The notes under the pieces: generated by a model | What the model was told of the DNA's origin: nothing | Database searches by the model: none | Seen by the model: the letters and a program-made list of their open reading frames with translations, nothing else | Position numbers and translations under genes: made by a program | Origin: Mesotoga infera | GTDB lineage: Bacteria; Thermotogota; Thermotogae; Petrotogales; Kosmotogaceae | Direction: 5' to 3' | NCBI RefSeq assembly: GCF_900157305.1 | Contig: NZ_LS974202.1 | Location: 2,108,001-2,172,000 of the forward strand | Length of the DNA stretch: 64,000 bases | Shown: positions 16,688-25,212 of the stretch, in pieces | Layout: the number at the start of each line of letters is the position of its first letter | How positions within the stretch are numbered: the first letter of the stretch is position 1

Positions 16688-17977
16688 TTACCTATGTTTA
16701 CAAACCTCCCCGAAGGTCTCCGCCAGCGACCGATTTTCCTCCACCACCCGCACGATTATCTGCTCCTCCTCAAGAAGAGAACTCCTCCTTTTCAACTCTT
16801 CCATCGCCATGGGGAGCATCTGGTAAGACTTTCCCGGTAGTTGACCGGGCTTTCTCAAACCGAACGGCATAAGAAGCACAACGACACGACTTGCACGACT
16901 TCTGGCCTTTACGAGATCGGGGAGTACACTCTCGCCGAGGTACAGAGAGAGGACCACCACCGTTGTGGTGGGATCGTAGCGACCCATATCCCGGGATATG
17001 TATTCCGAAAACGACGGCCCTTTTTCACAACCGTGAGCCATCGAAAGCACTTCGAAAAAATCTATCCAGTCCCTGCCAGTATCATCTGTGTAACTCACTT
17101 TCTCACCCACCGTAACAAGTGTCAATCGACCGGAATCGGTTAAAATCTTTCTTATCAAAGATCCGGCAACCTCTATGGCAGTCTCCTCGTAATCTACTCT
17201 TATCCTTTCCCACACATCGCGTGCGAAGACCTCGTCAGAAAGGTTAAGATCCAGATAGAGAAAGGTCTTACTGACGGCCGTAAAGCCGAACTCCTTCGAA
17301 TAAAGTCTGCCCATTCTCGCAGAGGCTTTCCAGTGAATTCTATTGAGTGGTTCCCTGTCGTACACCCTGATCCCCCGGAAATCGGTCAGATCCTCCATTA
17401 ATTTGAAATCGCTCTCCTTTCCCGGAAGCAATTCACGTAACCTTATTGGGAAATTGCCCGGATCGGTTATTCGCGGAAGAATCAAAATCTTCTCTTTCAG
17501 AGAGTAAGTAACCATAAGGGTGAAAAGCTTCGTTGGATCCCTGTAAAGAATCTCCAGTTTTGAAATGTCCTTCTCACCATGCCTTCTGAAACTCACCGTG
17601 TATTGAAAGCTAACTGCGTGCTCGCTCCCGACTACTACTTTTTCACCCTTTGTACTGGCAAAATCATATCTGCCCACCAACGTAGGTGTAGCGATGAGTT
17701 CGAGCCGCATTGGTGACGTGGCGGAAATAGAGTATTTCAAGGTGAGATACTCACCAGGGAAAAGCCTTTCTCTGTCAATTGTTCGTATTATATTAAGTCT
17801 TTTGACAGATATTACCACGAAATAATAATGAATCCAGAGAAGGATAACCAGTGATCCGATCATCAAAGAAAAGGTATCTACCGACATAATAATCCAGACT
17901 AAGACCGCCATCGAAAACATGAAGAGTGGTCTCTTTCTAGAAATTAAGCTATCAAACCTCAATTCTCTCATTTTCAA
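16688..17977 (-). CDS. DUF58 protein (MoxR-associated, von Willebrand A-like)
   Basis: The protein has 429 residues from TTG 17977 (ATG 17971 is the alternative). Two N-terminal membrane helices (~18-60) are followed by a beta-rich region. The DUF58 signature then appears, DFRGIRVYDREPLNRIHWKA near residues 200-220, leading into a von Willebrand A-like fold. Its start overlaps the end of the MoxR gene by 26 bp. Known association: MoxR ATPases with DUF58 and vWA proteins act as chaperone-like systems for folding or metal insertion of envelope complexes. The client is not evident here. Confidence 0.88.
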   Translation of the reverse strand: MKMRELRFDSLISRKRPLFMFSMAVLVWIIMSVDTFSLMIGSLVILLWIHYYFVVISVKRLNIIRTIDRERLFPGEYLTLKYSISATSPMRLELIATPTLVGRYDFASTKGEKVVVGSEHAVSFQYTVSFRRHGEKDISKLEILYRDPTKLFTLMVTYSLKEKILILPRITDPGNFPIRLRELLPGKESDFKLMEDLTDFRGIRVYDREPLNRIHWKASARMGRLYSKEFGFTAVSKTFLYLDLNLSDEVFARDVWERIRVDYEETAIEVAGSLIRKILTDSGRLTLVTVGEKVSYTDDTGRDWIDFFEVLSMAHGCEKGPSFSEYISRDMGRYDPTTTVVVLSLYLGESVLPDLVKARSRASRVVVLLMPFGLRKPGQLPGKSYQMLPMAMEELKRRSSLLEEEQIIVRVVEENRSLAETFGEVCKHR

Positions 17978-18908
17978 GTGGAACCGGAACGGTCTGCAGA
18001 ATTTCCTCTACGACATCTCTGGCCTTTCGTCTCATCAGACGGGCTTCGGGTTTGAGCATAATCCTATGTGATAGTGCCTCCGGAGCTATTTCCTTGACAT
18101 CGTCGGGAATTACGAATCCTCTTCCCCTGAGTCCTGCCAGTGCCCTGGCCGCATCGACGATGGCGATCGAACCCCTTGGGCTAGAACCTAGTGAAAGATC
18201 CCTGTGATTCCTGGTTTTAGAAACTATCGCAACCACATACTCCAGTATCGATCTCTCTACCTTTGTTTCCTTAACTCTTTTCATTATATTCAGCAGCTCA
18301 TCTCTACTGGAGACGGCCTTGAGGCTTTCCAGTGGATGCTCGAGCAACATACCTTTCAGAAGCGCTACTTCGTATTCCTCATCTGGATATCCCATCGAGA
18401 GTGAAATAGAAAATCTGTCGAGCTGGGCTTCGGGGAGTGGAAAAGTCCCTTCGAACTCTACGGGATTCTGGGTTGCCATGACAAAGAAAGGTCTTGCCAT
18501 GAAGAAGGTCTTCCCGTCGATTGTAACCTGTCTCTCGCCCATTGCTTCGAGAAGGGCCGATTGGGTTCTCGGAGTGGTTCTGTTTATCTCGTCTACCAGA
18601 AGTACTTCCGTAAAGACAGGTCCCTTTTTGAAGATGAACTCGTTGCTTTTGATATCCAGCACATTAAGTCCCGTTACATCGCTGGGAAGAAGGTCGGGTG
18701 TACACTGTATTCTCCTGAAGTCCAGACCCAGGGAAACGGCCAAACTTCTTGCAAACACAGTCTTTCCAACGCCGGGAACATCGTTTATAAGAACATGGCC
18801 GCCACTCAGAAGAACGGCCAACGCCTTCTCTATTATCTCTTCCTTACCCACTATCACTTTGGCAATGTTCCTTTTCAGCTTTTCACCGAAGAAATCGATT
18901 TCCGGCAT
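17952..18908 (-). CDS. MoxR-family AAA+ ATPase
   Basis: The ATPase has 318 residues from ATG 18908 with GAGGTGAAGAG upstream. AAA+ core: Walker A GVPGVGKTVFA (~45-55), Walker B VLLVDEINRTTP, sensor-1 ATQNPVEFEGTFPLPEAQLDRF, and a C-terminal lid with the SPRGS motif, all diagnostic of MoxR. It heads an operon with DUF58 and DUF4129-like genes and probably remodels a membrane-associated client of those proteins. Confidence 0.94.
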   Translation of the reverse strand: MPEIDFFGEKLKRNIAKVIVGKEEIIEKALAVLLSGGHVLINDVPGVGKTVFARSLAVSLGLDFRRIQCTPDLLPSDVTGLNVLDIKSNEFIFKKGPVFTEVLLVDEINRTTPRTQSALLEAMGERQVTIDGKTFFMARPFFVMATQNPVEFEGTFPLPEAQLDRFSISLSMGYPDEEYEVALLKGMLLEHPLESLKAVSSRDELLNIMKRVKETKVERSILEYVVAIVSKTRNHRDLSLGSSPRGSIAIVDAARALAGLRGRGFVIPDDVKEIAPEALSHRIMLKPEARLMRRKARDVVEEILQTVPVPLENERIEV

Positions 18909-19469
18909 CTCTTCACCTCTGTAATTTTTACGATCTCTAAAAGTCTATCATGGATGTTTGTAGGAGCGTGAAGCAGTTATATTTTTCGACTAGAAACTCA
19001 ATAAATAATATCATTCAATAAACTCATTTTTTTGTATTACTATTCAGTTTGATCTGAATGCGGTTATTCATGAAAAGACAAAAAGCAGAAATTGGGAATG
19101 TCCCTAGCAAAGGTCTTGACTGTCCTTGCAATTTCAAACATAGTACTTGCGACCGTCAGTATAAATTCATCTCGATCTCTGAAGACATCTGGTAAAGTAA
19201 ACGCCTCCCTTTCTCTTGAGTAAGGAATGATAAATTTCATGCATCATAGAATATCTTTGTGAACAACGGCGACTGTAACTATCCTGTGAGAAACAGACAC
19301 ACTCCCCAACTGGTCATTACCGACTCAATAACGGCCTATACTATCTATGCGCTGGGGCAGTCAACCGACCTAGACCCCTTAATGGCTGCTGCCAGCACAC
19401 GTCGAAGATCTCATTTCCAGTAGGTCAGCCAGGCTGGGTCTGGCAGAAATTCAAACCTGGTAAGCAGTG
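18909..19469. other. 561-bp gap with degenerate coding traces
   Basis: AT-rich for the first 130 bp next to the MoxR start, where its promoter must lie, although no convincing hexamer pair was found. The rest carries protein-like frames broken by stops (see 19098-19423). No RNA gene or terminator was recognised. Confidence 0.4.
19098..19423 (+). pseudogene. Possible remnant of a secreted-protein gene
   Basis: ATG 19098 opens a 41-codon frame whose first 22 residues look like a signal peptide (SLAKVLTVLAISNIVLATVS), stopping at 19223. In another frame GTG 19259 to TAG 19423 encodes 54 residues with PQLVITDSITAYTIYALGQS, a beta-protein-like stretch. Together they suggest a small exported protein gene broken by frameshifts. 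No family was recognised, and neither piece has a proper ribosome site. Confidence 0.25.
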
Positions 19470-21851
19470 CTAGAACGGTATCTTACTCCCTTTTTCTTTA
19501 GCATCCGTCCTTAGAAGTGCTTTCAATATTTTATCACTAAGTCTTCGCGAGTTCAGTATGGCCGGTATAATCACCAGAGCTGCCACGGAACTGGTGGCCA
19601 TCGTGAAGGTCATAAGTATTCCAAATGCCGACACCGTAAGAAAGTTGGAAAAGGCGAGTATCGAAAAACCCGAGATGAGAGTTACTGCATTTATGAGTAT
19701 TGCGCGTCCTGCCGTACGGGACGCCTTGTTGCTGGCCCTTTCCAGAGAGTTACCCAGTTTAAGTTCGGACTTGACCCTTTCTATGAAATGTATCGAATAA
19801 TCTATTCCGACCCCCACAGATATGCTCGCCACCAGAACGGTTGCAGCATCAAGAGGTATTCCAGTTAATCCCATGATTCCCAAACTGAAAACTATCGTGA
19901 AAAGCAGTGGTAGCATGGCGATAGAACCTATGAAAATCGAAAGGAACATAAGAGAAACTATAAGCCAGACTATAATCGCCGAGAACAGGAGACTGACCGC
20001 CTGGCTCTGGGAGAAGCTCTCCATGTGTAATTGGATTACGCGCGGCGTGCCCGTGAGGGTGAGTGTGGCGCCGGCCGGTAAAAACTTTCGAAGTTCTTTT
20101 TCTACGCGAACCAGTGTTCTGGATATCTCGCGCGTACTGGTATTTCTGATATACGTGTGTATAGCGGCCTTCGAAGAATCCTTGCTAATGTACCCTTGTA
20201 CCCCCGAGCTTCCGATGCCCGATTTTATAAGCGTTATCTGTCCCTGGTTGAGTTCTCCCGGATAGATCGAACCTACCAGGCTGTAGAAAGAAGATGTTCT
20301 AGAGAGTATATCGAAACTGTCCAGCACTTTTTCCATCTCACCTAGCGCCTTCATAAAATCCACAGTCATTACTCCGCCTTCTTTTCCCGAATCGACAGCG
20401 ATTATTAATAGGGAGGAGCCGCCGAACCTCTCTTCAAAGTTGATAACACCCATGGATACGGCGCTTCCCTTTCTAAAGTATCTTGATAAATTCGATTCGA
20501 ACTGTACGTTTGTGATACCGACTACACAGACTAGGGCCACGGCTATCGAAATCAGCAACACGATCCGTCTCTTCTCCGCCACCGCCATGGAAAATCTGTA
20601 CAACAGCTTGTCCATGAAAGGTTCTTCTACGCTTCTGGAAGAGGCTATATCAACCCTGGGTGCGGGAAGCAAAGAAAGTAATGCGGGAACGGCCAGCAAT
20701 GAAAACAACATAGCGTAGATAATTCCGAAAACGCTGAAGTAGCCAAGTTCTTTCATCGGAATGATAGAAGAGAATACGAGTGAGCCAAAACCAGCAGCAG
20801 TCGTCAGCGAGGTCATAACTACCGGCAACACCAAAGAGTTAATCGATTGTGTTATCGCCTGTCTTTTCTGACTGCCACGCGAGATTTCTTCGCGGTATCT
20901 ACTGAAAATATGTATGCTGTCGGCGCTGCTCATTGCTATCAGCAAAACGGGTAAGACGGCGCTAATTATCGTGAGGGGTTTGCCGAGCGTGGCCATGAAG
21001 CCTAAAGTCACCACAACAGTAGAAAGCACAGTGATTGTCGGAGCCAGCACTCCCGCGATGCTTCTGAAGCTCAGTATTGTGACTAGAAATACAATGGCTA
21101 TGGCCAGCGGGAAGAGAGTTATCACATCCGCAACAACCGTTTTGTCGACCGAGTAGCCTAAGAAGAACTCTCCAGTGAGATAGTAGCCCCCTTCACCCCA
21201 TTCATCTTGCAGTATCTTCTGAATTTCGTCAATGGCTTTCTTTCCTCGGCTACCTAGACCGCCTCTAATGTACAGCCTCACAACGACCGCATCTTCCGAA
21301 GGACTGACGGAGAAACGGCTATCAAAACTCATGGAAAGATTATTACGGAATACTTTGAGTTCTTCTTCGTTAGAAGGAGTCGCAGAGGTTACTGGCAGGC
21401 TCTTAACACTGAAACCTTGAAGAGTCATGTAAGTCGAATCGAGAGGGCTCAAAGCACGCGCTACATTTTCTACCTTCCGCAGGTTCGCTGTTGTCAGCGC
21501 TATCCTTTGCCAGGTTTCCAGTGTTCTCGTATCACCAACGAGGACCAGATAGAGCGGTTCCCAAATTGAGAAGTCTCTCGCAGCCAGCTCTATCTCTTTT
21601 ATTTCGCTGGCCGATTTCGTCGCTAGATTGTCTATGTCCGTCTCGAATTTCAGAGAAGTTGTCTTCGTTCCAAAGAAGATCGTGAGTGCTGCAAAGAAAA
21701 TCAGTATAATCCAGGGAAACGCCACGCTGAAGGAAACGGCCTTATCGATAGCTTTCTTGAAGAGATTCGAAATTCCAGACGCGATACCCCGTAATTTCGA
21801 CTGCAGCAATCTATAGCCCTCCCAGAATAGACGTTCTTTAAAAAGAATCAT
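19470..21851 (-). CDS. RND-superfamily (MMPL-type) exporter
   Basis: The protein has 793 residues if ATG 21851 is used. A TATACT box at 21914-21909 (reverse strand) places transcription start near 21902, which disfavours a TTG there although the frame is open to it. It has two repeats, each with one helix, a large external loop and a five-helix bundle (sterol-sensing-like), typical of MMPL/hydrophobe exporters; the first bundle carries a conserved SSADSIHIFSRY and the second ISVGVGIDYSIHFIER, both with the proton-relay Asp. Substrates of this class are lipids, hopanoids or other hydrophobic molecules. It is divergent from an MFS gene with 96 bp between starts. Confidence 0.9.
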   Translation of the reverse strand: MILFKERLFWEGYRLLQSKLRGIASGISNLFKKAIDKAVSFSVAFPWIILIFFAALTIFFGTKTTSLKFETDIDNLATKSASEIKEIELAARDFSIWEPLYLVLVGDTRTLETWQRIALTTANLRKVENVARALSPLDSTYMTLQGFSVKSLPVTSATPSNEEELKVFRNNLSMSFDSRFSVSPSEDAVVVRLYIRGGLGSRGKKAIDEIQKILQDEWGEGGYYLTGEFFLGYSVDKTVVADVITLFPLAIAIVFLVTILSFRSIAGVLAPTITVLSTVVVTLGFMATLGKPLTIISAVLPVLLIAMSSADSIHIFSRYREEISRGSQKRQAITQSINSLVLPVVMTSLTTAAGFGSLVFSSIIPMKELGYFSVFGIIYAMLFSLLAVPALLSLLPAPRVDIASSRSVEEPFMDKLLYRFSMAVAEKRRIVLLISIAVALVCVVGITNVQFESNLSRYFRKGSAVSMGVINFEERFGGSSLLIIAVDSGKEGGVMTVDFMKALGEMEKVLDSFDILSRTSSFYSLVGSIYPGELNQGQITLIKSGIGSSGVQGYISKDSSKAAIHTYIRNTSTREISRTLVRVEKELRKFLPAGATLTLTGTPRVIQLHMESFSQSQAVSLLFSAIIVWLIVSLMFLSIFIGSIAMLPLLFTIVFSLGIMGLTGIPLDAATVLVASISVGVGIDYSIHFIERVKSELKLGNSLERASNKASRTAGRAILINAVTLISGFSILAFSNFLTVSAFGILMTFTMATSSVAALVIIPAILNSRRLSDKILKALLRTDAKEKGSKIPF

Positions 21852-21908
21852 ATCATGTTGAATACGCAAAGGCTCAGTCAGTACTTCAAAGTTATTACTC
21901 AAAATGGT

Positions 21909-21914
21909 AGTATA
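21909..21914 (-). promoter_or_regulatory. Candidate -10 box for the RND exporter gene
   Basis: TATACT on the reverse strand, about 58 bases upstream of ATG 21851. The same spot reads TATATT on the plus strand (21911-21916) and might serve the divergent MFS gene. No matching -35 element was found. Confidence 0.35.
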
Positions 21915-21947
21915 TTGTTAGCATATCAAACAAAAGAAGGTTGTGGT

Positions 21948-23147
21948 TTGAGGAAAAACGTTTTTCTACTCCTGATTTACACGTTCATATCAACGATAAC
22001 CATCTCCATGTACCGGGTAGTGTTTAACCTTTATCTCAGAGAATTGGGCTTTTATAACAACACCATTGGCAACATTACATCGGCCCAGCTATGGGGTTCG
22101 GCAATAATAGGTCTTATAGCTTCCGTAATTGCCGATAGGATTGGAAAGAGAAAGATACTGTTTTTTTCGGCTATCGTCGTGCCGGTTGTTGGAATCGCTC
22201 TAGCTTACATTGCCGACCCGGGTGTTATTATATTGCTTTCATTCATAAAAGGTGGCTTCACGGTGACGGTCTTTACCGTAGTGATGGCCGCTATGACCGG
22301 AGTCACGAAGACGGAAAACAGGGCGAGAATCTTTGGGTTGAACTTCGGGATAAACATGGCGAGCGGTGTTGTTGGTAATTTTGTGGGTGGCTTTTTTGGA
22401 GATCTCTTTGGATTGCAGTCGACTCTTTTGATTTCTATGCTCGGGCACTTTGTTGCCATAATTCCCGTCATCCAGTTGCAGGTAATCGATACAAAGTCGA
22501 GATTCAAAGAACTCTTCGATTTCTCGAGTTTAGAGCATGACGAAAAAAAGGTTCTAACTTACTACTTCGCATCTACGGCATTAGTAGGCTTCGGTGCCGG
22601 GCTCTTCATACATTTCGGGAATCTTATATTCAAAGATCTCTTCAATATGTCGGCCACGGGTATAGGCATAGCCCTCTCGATCGCGCAATTTGGAACGGCC
22701 GCCGGTTCAGTCATGTCTCATCGTCTGGGCAGGCGTTTTGGACCTTTGAGATTCAATCTTGCGATGCAGCTGCTGGTAGTTCCGCTTATGCTCTCTCTCG
22801 TAGTTGCGCGCGAGCCGATACTCTTCACGATGCTGTATGCCTTAAGGTTCGTGTTCATGAACATAACTAACCCTATAATGACATCCATAATCTATTCATA
22901 CGTTCCGAATTCGAAACTGTCCACAATATCCGGTCTGAACGGTTTTTTGAACAACACAGTCAGGGCTATTGCCGCGATTGTCTTCGGTTACATTGTCGGC
23001 ACATACATTAGCGGATATGGCCAGCTCTTCCTTCTTAGCACAGTATTCTACGGAATAAACTCGTTCGTGATCTTCCTCTTCTACCGAGAGTTCGGGACCA
23101 AGAACAGGGTGATGGAGCTTTACGAAGAGCGGAACTCTCGAGCGTGA
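21948..23147 (+). CDS. Major facilitator superfamily transporter
   Basis: The transporter has 399 residues from TTG 21948, preceded by AAGGTTGTGG. The frame extends to an ATG at 21855, but that would overlap the divergent promoter. Twelve membrane segments are predicted, with the MFS A-motif between helices 2 and 3 in the form ..IADRIGKRK.. and a weaker copy MSHRLGRRFG in the second half. The N-domain shows GLNFGINMASGVVGN. It is a drug-efflux-like or uncharacterised solute MFS; no substrate can be assigned. Confidence 0.85.
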   Translation: MRKNVFLLLIYTFISTITISMYRVVFNLYLRELGFYNNTIGNITSAQLWGSAIIGLIASVIADRIGKRKILFFSAIVVPVVGIALAYIADPGVIILLSFIKGGFTVTVFTVVMAAMTGVTKTENRARIFGLNFGINMASGVVGNFVGGFFGDLFGLQSTLLISMLGHFVAIIPVIQLQVIDTKSRFKELFDFSSLEHDEKKVLTYYFASTALVGFGAGLFIHFGNLIFKDLFNMSATGIGIALSIAQFGTAAGSVMSHRLGRRFGPLRFNLAMQLLVVPLMLSLVVAREPILFTMLYALRFVFMNITNPIMTSIIYSYVPNSKLSTISGLNGFLNNTVRAIAAIVFGYIVGTYISGYGQLFLLSTVFYGINSFVIFLFYREFGTKNRVMELYEERNSRA

Positions 23148-23198
23148 GAAGAGCGGTTCTTGGTTATTCGTTCTTAGTCCAGATTCCATCCTTATAAA

Positions 23199-23368
23199 GA
23201 CCCAGACCGATCAAGAACTGCTACCTGAATCCAAAAAGGCTTTTAGGGTTTCTTTCAGCGACGATTACGGCTGGAGCTGATGGGCGTATTAACCCTGGAT
23301 ATATGAAAACTCGCCTTTCTTTGTACAGGGTATTGTGCGCGATTGAAGAGAACTCCAAATACTATTGA
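23199..23368 (+). pseudogene. Startless protein-like frame between MFS gene and mntP
   Basis: An open frame between TAA at 23193 and TGA 23366-23368 encodes about 55 residues, including LLGFLSATITAGADGRINPG followed by a basic amphipathic stretch. The pattern recalls a LAGLIDADG-like segment but is too short to assign. No start codon precedes it apart from an internal ATG. The rest of the 270-bp gap shows nothing. Confidence 0.15.
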
Positions 23369-23418
23369 AAAAGGCTGATTCTCTCGTCTGTCGCCTCTTA
23401 TATTCTACCTTTGAGCGT

Positions 23419-23973
23419 TCAGTGGCTGAAAATGTGTTCTATAAGGATCTTCAATCCGATCGATACAAGCACCAGACCGCCTATCGCCTGCATCGACTTC
23501 CCGAATTTTTCGCCAAGTTTGTGCCCCCCCTTTATTCCAAGAAAGGAGAGAGAGGCCGTTACTAAACCTATAACAACGGCAGTTTCCAGAACGGGTTTCT
23601 TTAACAAAGCGAAGGCTATCCCCACAGCGAGGGCATCTATCGAAGTGGCTAAAGATAGCATTATAAGATGCACTCCTCTGGTTCTATCGAGGCACAGTCT
23701 TTCCTCTTCTTTCTTGAAGACTTCGAGAAACATCTTGCTTCCGATGAAGGAGAGGAGCGCGAAGGCTATCCAGTGATCGAAAGACTCGATGTACTTTTCG
23801 AACCTCGAACTCAGAAGCCATCCGAGTAAAGGCATCATGAACTGAAAGAATCCGAAGTGGAAAGACACCCTGAAGATCTGTCCGGGTGTGATTTTCTCCA
23901 GAGAAACACCGACACATATCGATACCGCGAACGCGTCCATTGCCAGACCAAAAGCTATAAGAATGCTTTCCAT
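23419..23973 (-). CDS. mntP: Manganese efflux pump MntP
   Basis: The protein has 184 residues, the family length. It consists of two homologous halves of three membrane helices each: the first begins with AFGLAMDAFAVSICVG and the second with LSLATSIDALAVGIAF. Each half carries the conserved Asp of the Mn(II) path (MDAFAVS and IDALAVG). MntP exports manganese to prevent toxicity. I looked for the yybP-ykoY manganese riboswitch in the leader and did not see it. Confidence 0.93.
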   Translation of the reverse strand: MESILIAFGLAMDAFAVSICVGVSLEKITPGQIFRVSFHFGFFQFMMPLLGWLLSSRFEKYIESFDHWIAFALLSFIGSKMFLEVFKKEEERLCLDRTRGVHLIMLSLATSIDALAVGIAFALLKKPVLETAVVIGLVTASLSFLGIKGGHKLGEKFGKSMQAIGGLVLVSIGLKILIEHIFSH

Positions 23974-24054
23974 TGCAAACCTCGATGCTTCAAATGTTTC
24001 TACAATGCTATCATGAATGGACGCGGCGTTCCTGAATCGATGAAAAAGTTTTGA

Positions 24055-24060
24055 TATACT
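24055..24060 (+). promoter_or_regulatory. Extended -10 promoter for the acetyltransferase gene
   Basis: TGATATACT (24052-24060) is an extended -10 element 19 bp before ATG 24079; no clear -35 box. Confidence 0.45.
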
Positions 24061-24078
24061 CTTGGGAGAGGTGGAGCT

Positions 24079-24999
24079 ATGGAGATACTGCCCTATTCGA
24101 AAGACAGACAGGAAGAGATAATGATGGTGGAAAAATTCTACGCGGAGAAGTACCCGTTCGCCGAGAGTTTTGATGTCTTAGACCTCAAGAATCCTCTCCT
24201 CAATGGAAGAAAAAATATTCTTCTCGCACTTCAAAGCGGAAAAGTCGTAGGTTTTTCGAAATTCCTTTCACGACAGAACTTCTCCAGTAAATTTTATCAT
24301 CACATATGGCTAGATATAAAAACCGTCCCCTTCAACGGGGCTCACGAAGTTATGAAAAAGCTTTTTCAAAGTTCTATCCGTCCGATAAGAGAATCCACGA
24401 AGTCTTATTTCAGGGCTGCCGGAACGAGAATCTGTGTAAAACTTCACGAAAGCGAGACGGAAAGAAGCAGGTTCTTCGAGGAGCTGGGATTCCTTCCATG
24501 GATCGATTTCTATTACATGGAAAGAGATCTCGAACTTCCGGTAATGCCTGTAAAACTTCCCGAGAGTCTGTTGGTGAAAGTCTGGAAGCCAAAGAAAGAA
24601 CCGGAGATCCTCAAATATCTGAGTGCCGAACAGTCATGTTTTCCAGATTCTCCGCTGGAATACAGGTACTTGAATTACTTTTTCCAGAGACCAGACTGGA
24701 AATCCCAAGGGGCCGTTATAGCGGTTTTTGATGGCAAAGAAAACCTTGTCGCGAGTTTAATGGTGTATCCATCGAGCAACGGCGTATATTACACCGAAGA
24801 AGTCTTCGTCGTGAACAGATGGAGGGGAAAGGGGGTGGCGAGAGCCCTGATGTCGGAGGCTCTAATCTATTTGCAGAATAGACAGGCCAGAAGCGCCCTC
24901 CTTTCCGTGACATCCGACAGGACGACGGCGTTGAAGATATACAGGGAATGCGGTTACGTGCATACTTTTACCAGAAAAGTCCTTGTCTTGCCAATATGA
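24079..24999 (+). CDS. Tandem GNAT-fold acetyltransferase
   Basis: The protein has 306 residues from ATG 24079 after GGGAGAGGTGGAG. The C-terminal half (~165-306) is a standard GNAT domain: EEVFVVNRWRGKGVARALM provides the acetyl-CoA pyrophosphate loop, and LSVTSDRTTALKIYRECGYV is the typical motif B. The N-terminal half (~1-150) resembles a degenerate GNAT repeat ending ..RFFEELGFLPWIDFYYMER, without a clear R/Q-x-x-G-x-G/A loop. Acceptor substrate unknown: small molecule or protein amine are both possible. Confidence 0.85.
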   Translation: MEILPYSKDRQEEIMMVEKFYAEKYPFAESFDVLDLKNPLLNGRKNILLALQSGKVVGFSKFLSRQNFSSKFYHHIWLDIKTVPFNGAHEVMKKLFQSSIRPIRESTKSYFRAAGTRICVKLHESETERSRFFEELGFLPWIDFYYMERDLELPVMPVKLPESLLVKVWKPKKEPEILKYLSAEQSCFPDSPLEYRYLNYFFQRPDWKSQGAVIAVFDGKENLVASLMVYPSSNGVYYTEEVFVVNRWRGKGVARALMSEALIYLQNRQARSALLSVTSDRTTALKIYRECGYVHTFTRKVLVLPI

Positions 25000-25075
25000 T
25001 GAAGATGCTCATATTAAACGTCACTAACAACATGTGATCAATAGTTTTCTCGAACGGGACTTCACAAAATCCAGC

Positions 25076-25193
25076 GTACGCAAATTTTGCGTACAATTGA
25101 TCATCAATTATAATCAAACATTATTATTGATTAATTGAATATAATCAAACAAAATAGATTTATGTTTGATTTATTTATTTTGCATGGTACAAT
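25076..25193 (+). promoter_or_regulatory. Palindrome-rich promoter/operator of the DUF2087 regulator gene
   Basis: A 19-bp palindrome with arms GTACGCAAA/TTTGCGTAC (25076-25094) is followed by AATTGAT-C-ATCAATT (25095-25109). Then come two copies of TATAATCAAACA (25109-25120 and 25140-25151) and a near-inverted copy TGTTTGATTTAT (25163-25174). The last overlaps a -35 element TTGATT (25166-25171), 16 bp from an extended -10 TGGTACAAT (25185-25193). This arrangement suggests tight repression or autoregulation at the start of the gene at 25213. Confidence 0.65.
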
Positions 25194-25212
25194 GTTCCAT
25201 GGAGGTGTAGGC

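Noticed and set aside
23974-24078. Manganese (yybP-ykoY) riboswitch before mntP
   Set aside because: None of the conserved loop sequences was found in the short leader.
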